Origin: an uncultured bacterium
Lineage (GTDB): Bacteria > Patescibacteriota > Saccharimonadia > Saccharimonadales > Saccharimonadaceae
Length of the DNA stretch: 8,314 nt
Reading direction: 5' to 3'
Assembly: GCA_937872185.1 (NCBI GenBank)
Contig: CALMQN010000018.1
Location: 1 to 8,314, forward strand
Made by a program: the position numbers and the translations under genes. The notes beneath the pieces are model-generated. The model saw nothing but the letters and a program-made list of their open reading frames with translations. It had not been told where the DNA came from and ran no database searches. This document shows, piece by piece, positions 1 to 4,581 of this stretch. Position 1 is the stretch's first letter. Each line of letters begins with the position of its first letter.

Positions 1-27
1 CATGCTCATCGACCCGAGTATCGCATC

Positions 28-48
28 TGGCTGGGATGGAGGGATTCG
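28..48 (-). pseudogene. Detached 3' end of tRNA-Gln (copy A)
   Basis: These 21 bp are identical to 586-606, the 3' end of the intact tRNA-Gln gene. They cover half of the T-loop, the 3' T-stem, the acceptor strand, the discriminator G and CCA. No matching 5' half precedes it; copy A of the structured repeat is joined directly to it. It could be a scar of integration at a tRNA 3' end or the functional 3' end of a tRNA-like RNA. Confidence 0.8.
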
Positions 49-152
49 GTCACGTTCCGCGTCACCCATATTTGTCTGGGGACAAATTGGTCGACCCCGC
101 CTCAGCGCCGTCGCGCTTCCGGCCTTGCGAAAGTTCACTGAACTTTCTCACC
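28..152 (-). ncRNA. Structured RNA repeat, copy A, with tRNA-Gln 3' end
   Basis: One of four related units read as RNA from the minus strand. Hairpin HP1 pairs 129-136 with 140-147 (8 bp, 3-nt loop). A conserved block at 96-128 is identical to copy B 765-797. HP3 pairs 105-108 with 113-116 around a tetraloop, and HP4 pairs 70-76 with 81-87 (7 bp). On the minus strand the unit ends in the T-loop to CCA part of tRNA-Gln (28-48). Positions 28-61 are identical to 404-437 in copy D. I recognise no known RNA family; group I intron, RNase P, SRP and tmRNA signatures are not visible. That it is an RNA is inferred from compensatory changes between copies, and its function is unknown. Confidence 0.55.
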
Positions 153-217
153 CCGAAACTTCACGATTGAAAACACAGTTTTCATCGGAAGGTTTCCCTC
201 GAACAGTCACTGACTGT
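153..217 (-). other. Chain of small hairpins between repeat copies A and C
   Basis: No gene is visible here. There are two clear inverted repeats. The first is 164-187: the inner stem 169-174/178-183 plus the outer 164-167/184-187, with one bulged base. The second is 203-208/212-217, a 6-bp stem whose 3-nt loop has the same sequence as the HP1 loops of copies A and D. A weaker 4-bp stem lies at 187-197. The region probably belongs to the same RNA as copies A and C. Confidence 0.45.
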
Positions 218-371
218 CTTGTCACAGATAATTTGCTTTACAAATTTCCGCGACCCCGACTCAGTCGGTGACGTTCGTCATCTGGCTTCCGGCCTTGCGA
301 CCCGCAGACATTGCGAGCCTCACCCCTGAATGCCCACTCGGCGGTTCAGATTCTTCCAAACCCGTGACAAG
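218..371 (-). ncRNA. Structured RNA repeat, copy C
   Basis: Copy C is closed by an 8-bp pairing of 218-225 with 364-371. It shares 14 bases (285-298) with copies A (115-128) and B (784-797). HP1 pairs 299-306 with 312-319. Two of its eight pairs are A-C mismatches on the plus strand but G-U pairs on the minus strand, which indicates the RNA sense. HP2 is 256-260/264-268, HP3 is 269-272/277-280 with a tetraloop, and HP4 is 230-235/241-246. It has no tRNA fragment of its own and may form one long RNA with copy A, which does. Family and function are not recognised. Confidence 0.5.
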
Positions 372-405
372 AAAAAAGACGAGCAGATGCTCGTCCTTTT
401 TCTTG
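368..405 (-). terminator. Rho-independent terminator after repeat copy D
   Basis: A perfect inverted repeat, 378-385/388-395, is followed on the minus strand by six T (377-372). Complementary A- and T-rich flanks (368-376/397-405) lengthen the stem to about 17 bp. It follows directly after the CCA of the tRNA 3' fragment at 404-424. Because A and T tracts flank both sides, it could stop transcription from either strand. Positions 364-371, which overlap its 3' arm, can instead pair with 218-225. Confidence 0.75.
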
Positions 406-424
406 GCTGGGATGGAGGGATTCG
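404..424 (-). pseudogene. Detached 3' end of tRNA-Gln (copy D)
   Basis: These 21 bp are identical to the 3' end of tRNA-Gln at 586-606 and to 28-48, including the encoded CCA. Like the real tRNA, it is followed directly by a terminator, so the whole 3' end of the tRNA transcription unit seems to have been copied. Copy D of the structured repeat stands where the 5' three quarters of a tRNA should be. Confidence 0.8.
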
Positions 425-531
425 GTCACGTTCCGCGACCCCGCGAGTTCGCGTTTGAAGATCAATCGTCAACGGAACGTCGCTCTCACGGTGCCACTGG
501 CACCGTTCGCCCCCGAATGTGCACTCGGGGG
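404..531 (-). ncRNA. Structured RNA repeat, copy D, with tRNA-Gln 3' end
   Basis: This is the most complete unit. In minus-strand order it holds five parts. First, a GC-rich hairpin 525-531/510-516. Second, HP1 at 488-495/499-506 (8 bp, 3-nt loop). Third, an 8-bp stem 473-480/428-435 that encloses HP3 (455-458/462-465) and HP2 (442-445/450-453). Fourth, the tRNA-Gln 3' end ending in CCA. Fifth, the terminator at 368-405. The sequence next to HP1 (507-518) resembles the tRNA-Gln variable loop and T-stem, so the unit looks like a tRNA whose T-loop carries a large insertion. The primary sequence has diverged from copies A-C, while the positions of HP1 and HP3 are kept. Confidence 0.55.
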
Positions 532-550
532 TTTGAATCCCAATCTCGGC

Positions 551-586
551 ATGAAAAAACGAGCCCAAATGGACTCGATTTTTCAT
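551..586 (-). terminator. Rho-independent terminator of tRNA-Gln
   Basis: The stem 560-566/571-577 has a 4-nt loop and is followed on the minus strand by TTTTTT (559-554). Pair 564/573 is C-A on the plus strand but G-U on the minus strand, which fits minus-strand transcription. The A/T-rich flanks 551-558 and 579-586 extend the stem up to the final A of the tRNA CCA. Confidence 0.8.
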
Positions 587-660
587 GGCTGGGATGGAGG
601 GATTCGAACCCCCGAATGCTGGTACCAGAAACCAGTGCCTTACCACTTGGCGACATCCCA
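586..660 (-). tRNA. tRNA-Gln(CTG), CCA encoded
   Basis: The cloverleaf is complete. The acceptor stem has seven pairs (654-660 with 590-596). The D-stem is GCC/GGC and the D-loop contains GG. The anticodon stem is CTGGT/ACCAG with the 7-nt loop TTCTGGT (T33, anticodon CTG, decoding CAG). The T-stem has one G-T pair and the loop is TTCGAAT. The discriminator is G and CCA is encoded at 588-586. It is followed by a terminator. It may be co-transcribed with repeat copy B from the minus-strand promoter near 940. Pieces of this gene recur at 28-48, 404-424 and 821-843. Confidence 0.95.
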
Positions 661-735
661 CTATGTATGTAGCGTATTGTGAACGAACGTATCGCTGTCT
701 CGTTTCTGGTAGCCTGTCCCAGAACCCATCCCACA
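661..735 (-). other. Spacer upstream of tRNA-Gln
   Basis: No gene is seen. A weak hairpin pairs 704-709 with 719-724 (6 bp, 9-nt loop). I find no convincing promoter directly upstream of the tRNA, so its transcription may start further up. Confidence 0.4.
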
Positions 736-822
736 CATATTTGCCTGGGGACAAATTGCGCGGGCCCGCCTCAGCGCCGTCGCGCTTCCGGCCTTGCAGA
801 TTGCCGCCTGGCAATCTTCACC
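736..822 (-). ncRNA. Structured RNA repeat, copy B
   Basis: Positions 765-797 are identical to 96-128 of copy A, and 745-758 to 76-89. HP1 is 798-805/810-817, eight pairs with no sequence similarity to HP1 of the other copies. HP3 is 774-777/782-785. HP4 pairs about 739-745 with 750-756; its one base change relative to copy A gives a C-A mismatch on the plus strand but a G-U pair on the minus strand. It is joined to a 5' piece of tRNA-Gln (821-843) and has no 3' piece; the intact tRNA-Gln lies 75 bp downstream on the same strand. It may act as a leader RNA of that tRNA. Confidence 0.55.
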
Positions 823-843
823 TTACCACTTGGCGACATCCCA
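821..843 (-). pseudogene. Detached 5' part of tRNA-Gln
   Basis: These 23 bp are identical to 638-660, the 5' acceptor strand and D-arm of the intact tRNA-Gln. The next base matches too. The anticodon arm is missing and repeat copy B takes its place. This is the reciprocal piece to the 3' fragments at 28-48 and 404-424. Confidence 0.8.
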
Positions 844-939
844 CAACTACTTTGAGACAAACCTACGGTTTTTCTCAACGCGCCGGGGTCGAAATCAATC
901 CGACCGTCGGGCTGCTCTTTTCCCTAAACAGCAGAGGTA
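844..939. other. Spacer upstream of copy B
   Basis: No gene is seen. A 5-bp inverted repeat, 912-916/929-933, could form a hairpin early in a minus-strand transcript started near 933. A small stem, 901-904/908-911, lies beside it. Confidence 0.35.
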
Positions 940-948
940 ATTGTAACA
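940..948 (-). promoter_or_regulatory. Putative extended -10 for the tRNA-Gln/RNA repeat strand
   Basis: The minus strand reads TGTTACAAT (948-940), the same TGnTACAAT form seen before the protein genes here. No clear -35 is visible. It would start a minus-strand RNA near 933, divergent from the methyltransferase gene and running through copy B into tRNA-Gln. Confidence 0.5.
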
Positions 949-954
949 AAAAAA

Positions 955-963
955 TGATACAAT
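955..963 (+). promoter_or_regulatory. Extended -10 of the methyltransferase gene, leaderless
   Basis: TGATACAAT at 955-963 lies six bases before the ATG at 970, so transcription should begin at about the start codon. No Shine-Dalgarno sequence is present. No good -35 lies 17 bases upstream, which is acceptable for extended -10 promoters. Confidence 0.7.
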
Positions 964-969
964 ATCCAG

Positions 970-2286
970 ATGAGCAAAAAAGAATTACCCATCGTCACGT
1001 TGACGTTGGACAAAATTGTTGGTGGTGGCCAAACCCTTGGCACACTGGAAGGTGGGCGAAAGCTGTTTGTATGGGGCGGATTGCCCGGCGAACAGGTGAG
1101 TGTGCAAATGACCAAAAAGAAGTCAAACCTGGCCGAAGGCGTGGTTGTTGACGTTATGACACCGAGCACCGAGCGCGTAACACCGCGTGACGAAGACAGT
1201 TATTTATCAACCAGCCCGTGGCAAATCATGACTTTCGACGCTGAACAGCACTATAAATCAGCGTTAATCGAAGAAGCATTTGAACTGCATGACATAGTGC
1301 TACCGGGCGCAATTACCGTATATAGTGACGATAAACAGTTCGAATACCGCAACAAAATCGAATTCAGTTGGTATTGGGACAAAGAAAAAGAACAGATGGA
1401 CCTGGCGTTTTTCCGCCGTGGCACCCACGGCAAGATACCGGTTGAGGGTACCAGCCTGGCGCACCCACACATTAATGCAGCGGCTGTTGCCATGCGCGAC
1501 CTGCTGCGATCAAAACCTGACATCCGCGCGTACATGTTAAAGACATTATTGGTCCGCTGTGACGCCGCAGGTAACGTTGCCGTTCAGCTATATGTAAAGG
1601 AACAGTCTTTTATCCAGTTGACCGGTCCCGAACTGGAAGGACTGAAAGAAAACGGTCACATTATTGGGTTCGAGCTGATTTTCAGCAATCCAAAAAGCCC
1701 TGCCAGCGTCATTACCGAACGACTGCAGTCGTGGGGGACGACCAGCTTAACTGATAGCATTCTGGATATATCGTTTGATTACGCAGTTGAAGGCTTTTTC
1801 CAAATTAATATCCCTGTATACGAACAAGCGCTACGCGATATGAAGCAATGGGTCACAGAGGGCACGCCAACCGTCGATTTATACAGCGGCGTTGGCACGA
1901 TTGGCCTGACTATTGGTGGTGAAAACGTCACCATGGTTGAGATCAACGAATCAGCCGTGCGCGAAATGAAACGCAACATCACCGCGTTAGAGCGCGAAAA
2001 GGCCGTCAAAGCCATCCTAGCGCCCAGTGAAGGCGCCTTAGAGTACATTACGGGTGACAAGACGATTATCGTCGACCCGCCACGTGCCGGGCTGCACGAA
2101 GACGTTATAAACAAACTGTTAGAGGCGAAGCCGCAGCGCATTATCTATCTGTCATGCAATCCCGTCACCCAAGCGCGCGACGTTGCACGACTGGCCGAAT
2201 TGTACGGTGTCAAAGCCCACCAAGGGTATAACTTCTTCCCACGGACCCCGCACATCGAGCACCTGGTCGTTCTTGACTTAAAATAA
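970..2286 (+). CDS. TrmA/RumA-family RNA (uracil-5-)-methyltransferase
   Basis: Predicted SAM-dependent enzyme that methylates C5 of a uridine in rRNA or tRNA. In its 438 residues, an N-terminal TRAM-like RNA-binding domain covers about 1-63. The SAM-binding motif DLYSGVGT is at 303-310, DPPRAGL at 369-375, and the catalytic Cys396 is in YLSCNP. The family C-terminal motif FPRTPHIEHL follows. The usual 4Fe-4S cysteines after the TRAM domain in RumA/RlmD-type enzymes are absent; the region reads SYLSTSPWQ (77-85). It is thus between RumA (TRAM plus cluster) and TrmA (neither). The start is set by the extended -10 just upstream. The class is sure; whether the target is rRNA U1939/U747-like or tRNA U54 cannot be told. 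Confidence 0.93.
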   Translation: MSKKELPIVTLTLDKIVGGGQTLGTLEGGRKLFVWGGLPGEQVSVQMTKKKSNLAEGVVVDVMTPSTERVTPRDEDSYLSTSPWQIMTFDAEQHYKSALIEEAFELHDIVLPGAITVYSDDKQFEYRNKIEFSWYWDKEKEQMDLAFFRRGTHGKIPVEGTSLAHPHINAAAVAMRDLLRSKPDIRAYMLKTLLVRCDAAGNVAVQLYVKEQSFIQLTGPELEGLKENGHIIGFELIFSNPKSPASVITERLQSWGTTSLTDSILDISFDYAVEGFFQINIPVYEQALRDMKQWVTEGTPTVDLYSGVGTIGLTIGGENVTMVEINESAVREMKRNITALEREKAVKAILAPSEGALEYITGDKTIIVDPPRAGLHEDVINKLLEAKPQRIIYLSCNPVTQARDVARLAELYGVKAHQGYNFFPRTPHIEHLVVLDLK

Positions 2287-2296
2287 TCGACATAAA

Positions 2297-2326
2297 GTAC
2301 TGGTTTTTATAAAAACTTGGTACAAT
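2297..2326 (+). promoter_or_regulatory. Pilin promoter overlapped by a dyad
   Basis: The extended -10 TGGTACAAT (2318-2326) lies six bases before the ATG at 2333. It overlaps an inverted repeat: a perfect 14-bp palindrome at 2303-2316 flanked by GTAC at 2297-2300 and 2320-2323. The dyad covers the -10 and the spacer, so it may be an operator. It could also be a weak end structure of the upstream gene, although no T-tract follows. Confidence 0.5.
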
Positions 2327-2332
2327 TATGCT

Positions 2333-4015
2333 ATGAGAAAAATCATAAACGGTTTCACGATGATCGAACTACTGGTCGTGATATCCGTTATTGGCATTTT
2401 AACGACTATTAGCGTCATCAGTTTTAACCGTTATCAGGCAGACTCGCGCGACACGCAGCGTTCAACCCGCGTTACGCTTTTGGCTGAAGCGCTGGAAAAA
2501 TACTACGACGAAAACGGCGAATACCCCAGTTGTAATGCCATGACCGACACGGCAACTGCCGTGACAACAAATACACTTGTCGGTGTTGATAAAACCGTCC
2601 TGGTTGCACCGCGGGCAGACTCCAGCCAAACTAACTCGATTGATTTTTGTACTGACATTACGTCTGCGATACCCACAACTGATTCATTTGCTTATGTTGG
2701 CGATGGCAGTACCACCTGTACCAGTACAGGATGTCTTGAATTTACCCTACAGTACGTCGAAGAGGGCACCGGCGTCGTTAAAAGCATCGAAAGTCGCCGC
2801 AAGGCCGCTATCACCACGTCGGGTGCGATTACAGACCTAGCCGCAGCCGTCCAAGGCTTTAGTCAGATCAATCTAACCTGGACGGCCGTTCCAAATGCAA
2901 CTTCATACGCCGTACAACGCGCAACCTCGGCAGGCGGACCATACACCAGTATTACGCCATCGCCGTTTGCATTCCCGACAACAAACGCGTTATCCGTAAC
3001 AGGATTGACCGCTGGTACGCAGTACTACTTCCAGGTTGCGCCAATCGGCAGCACCGGACAGGGTGGCTGGTCTAACACGGCCAACGCAACCACATCGTCA
3101 CTGGCAACACCAACCTGTACGGCAACACCAAACAGCGTTTCACAAATTACATTGACCTGGAACTCAATCGCACTTGCCAGCACTTATACTGTTGAATACG
3201 CCAACAATGCCGCGTTCACTGGCGCATCAATTGTGACCGGTATCACCACGCCTCAACAATATGTCTTGACTGGTTTGACAGCCGGAGACACCCGCTACTT
3301 CCGCGTCAAGGCTATCGCACCAGGCGATGTCAGTGACTATTGTGCAACCGTTCAGGCAACAACGACAGTCCCAGCACCCGCAACACTGACGGCAACCACC
3401 AACTCGTCGACACAAATCACCGCCAGCTGGGCAACCGTGTCCGTCGCAACGTCATACACCTTGCAGTATGCAACCAACAGCGGCTTCACCTCACCAACAA
3501 CCATCACCGGCATTGCAACGACCAGTCGTGCCGTGACCGGCCTAGCCCAAGGACAGATCTATTATTTCCGTGTCTATGCCCTGGTGGGTGCCGTATCAAG
3601 TAGCGCATCGCCAACAGCTAATGCGACGACGACAATTAATACTCCGTCAGCGCCAAGTGTGCAAAACAATATGGGTGGCGTTCGCCCATACGCAGACGGA
3701 TATTGGATTCGCTGGGACCCAACAGACTCACCAAGTGGCAACTGGTACTATGCACAAACAGTCGTATCGGGTACCTGCCCTGCAGGCACGTCAATTCAAT
3801 ACTATGTCATGACAAACTATGACAGCCCATCGACGCAATACGATACCGGCTGGCAAACCGCCAACACGTGGTACATCGTCCGCCCTTACAGTTCAAGCAG
3901 TGGTTATGGCCCATACTATGTCCGATTTGGCGCGTTCCTTCGTTGCCAGGGGCCATCTGGTGGTTACTCGGCAAACTCTGGTACAACATGGACCGGATAC
4001 AACGGACCAGGATAA
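2333..4015 (+). CDS. Type IV prepilin-like protein with three FN3-like domains
   Basis: Probable surface pilin or pseudopilin. The start MRKIINGFTMIELLVVI is a class III prepilin signal: cleavage by prepilin peptidase after Gly7, N-methylation of Phe8, and Glu12 at the +5 position. A hydrophobic helix runs to about 30. A pilin globular part with paired cysteines (67, 106, 129, 134) extends to about 160. Three fibronectin type III-like repeats follow at about 164-255, 257-345 and 348-434, each with an LTW/ASW strand and a GLxxGxxYYF-type strand. A Tyr/Trp/Gly-rich C-terminal domain (436-560) contains Cys482 and Cys538. At 560 residues it is far longer than the 130-180 usual for major pilins, so it is more likely a tip or adhesive pilin. 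No other pilus gene lies nearby. It is transcribed alone and leaderless. Confidence 0.85.
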   Translation: MRKIINGFTMIELLVVISVIGILTTISVISFNRYQADSRDTQRSTRVTLLAEALEKYYDENGEYPSCNAMTDTATAVTTNTLVGVDKTVLVAPRADSSQTNSIDFCTDITSAIPTTDSFAYVGDGSTTCTSTGCLEFTLQYVEEGTGVVKSIESRRKAAITTSGAITDLAAAVQGFSQINLTWTAVPNATSYAVQRATSAGGPYTSITPSPFAFPTTNALSVTGLTAGTQYYFQVAPIGSTGQGGWSNTANATTSSLATPTCTATPNSVSQITLTWNSIALASTYTVEYANNAAFTGASIVTGITTPQQYVLTGLTAGDTRYFRVKAIAPGDVSDYCATVQATTTVPAPATLTATTNSSTQITASWATVSVATSYTLQYATNSGFTSPTTITGIATTSRAVTGLAQGQIYYFRVYALVGAVSSSASPTANATTTINTPSAPSVQNNMGGVRPYADGYWIRWDPTDSPSGNWYYAQTVVSGTCPAGTSIQYYVMTNYDSPSTQYDTGWQTANTWYIVRPYSSSSGYGPYYVRFGAFLRCQGPSGGYSANSGTTWTGYNGPG

Positions 4016-4018
4016 AAA

Positions 4019-4507
4019 CTAGCTTGTCTTGATTCGGCGATACGCAAACTTCGTCGCCACGCGCCAACCGCCACTCGCGTCAGTATCAAACTGATAAATA
4101 TTGCCGTCTTTAGTCCCGCTAATTAGCACAAGGGCCGGGTTATATGGCGCCAAGGTACGATAAAACAAGATATCATCGTCACTCACGTGTGAACGACCAG
4201 GAAAAACATCATGAAATTTGGCTCGACCAACCTCGTCAAAATAATGTGGGCGGCCCTTGGGTGGAATAAATGCTTCGGCATTCAGGCCCATACGCGCAAC
4301 CAGTTTTTTAATGTCGCCCAGCAAGAACTTTGATTGGCCCGAAATATAAACATACAGCTGCTTTTTGCTGGTCAAAAATAGGGTAGCATCGCCAGTATGG
4401 CTAACCGGGACTTTGCTGACAATTGTTTGGCGAACATCAACATCAATGCCAAACCGTTCGCGAATTTTGCGCTCCAGCGCTAATTCTTCATACATCACAT
4501 CACTCAT
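4019..4507 (-). CDS. Hypothetical protein, 162 residues
   Basis: I do not recognise the family. The protein is soluble, with no signal peptide or membrane segment. It begins with a charged helix (MSDVMYEELALERKIRERF), then a beta-rich middle with SGQSKFLLGDIKKLVARMGL, a conserved-looking FDEVGRAKFHDVFPGRS, and an end containing ALVLISGTKDGNIYQFDT. The order of strands and helix faintly resembles YbaK-type editing domains, but this is only an impression. An in-frame ATG three codons upstream (4516) lies inside the -10 box and cannot be in the mRNA, so the start at 4507 is chosen. It ends in TAG three bases from the stop of the convergent pilin gene. Confidence 0.8.
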   Translation of the reverse strand: MSDVMYEELALERKIRERFGIDVDVRQTIVSKVPVSHTGDATLFLTSKKQLYVYISGQSKFLLGDIKKLVARMGLNAEAFIPPKGRPHYFDEVGRAKFHDVFPGRSHVSDDDILFYRTLAPYNPALVLISGTKDGNIYQFDTDASGGWRVATKFAYRRIKTS

Positions 4508-4514
4508 GCGCTCC

Positions 4515-4541
4515 ATTGTACCACTGATCGGCAGTTGTCAA
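4515..4541 (-). promoter_or_regulatory. Promoter of the 162-residue protein
   Basis: On the minus strand, TTGACA (4541-4536), a 15-bp spacer and the extended -10 TGGTACAAT (4523-4515) match the sigma-70 consensus well apart from the short spacer. Transcription would begin at 4508-4507, at the chosen ATG, giving a leaderless mRNA. Confidence 0.75.
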
Positions 4542-4544
4542 AGC

Positions 4545-4573
4545 TCGACGATGGTATGTGTATCAACTACAAT
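4545..4573 (+). promoter_or_regulatory. Promoter of the helicase-nuclease gene
   Basis: TCGACG (4545-4550), a 17-bp spacer and TACAAT (4568-4573) are followed eight bases later by the ATG at 4582. The mRNA would have at most about two leader bases. It diverges from the promoter at 4515-4541. Confidence 0.65.
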
Positions 4574-4581
4574 AGACAGCA

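Noticed and set aside
96..128. SRP, RNase P, tmRNA or known small ribozyme in the repeat core
   Set aside because: The GCCGGAAGC block only superficially resembles the SRP loop; the defining core sequences of these RNAs are missing.
510..552. Possible tRNA on the plus strand with T-loop TTTGAAT
   Set aside because: Only three T-stem pairs form and no acceptor, anticodon or D-arm can be found upstream on that strand.
28..843. Group I intron inside tRNA-Gln
   Set aside because: The insertion points differ (D-arm side in one copy, T-loop in the others), the intact tRNA has no insert, and I cannot find the P3/P7 core sequences.
28..843. CRISPR array
   Set aside because: The repeats differ in length and spacing, the inserts are themselves related, and no cas gene is present.
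941..963. TTGTAA at 941-946 as the -35 of the methyltransferase promoter
   Set aside because: The spacer to TACAAT would be only 11 bases, too short for sigma-70.
2..1169. Several open frames of 75-188 codons on both strands over the tRNA and repeat region
   Set aside because: They overlap each other, run through tRNA-Gln and its fragments, and give the low-complexity Arg/Ser/Pro-rich peptides typical of translated tRNA regions. None has a promoter in the style of the real genes.
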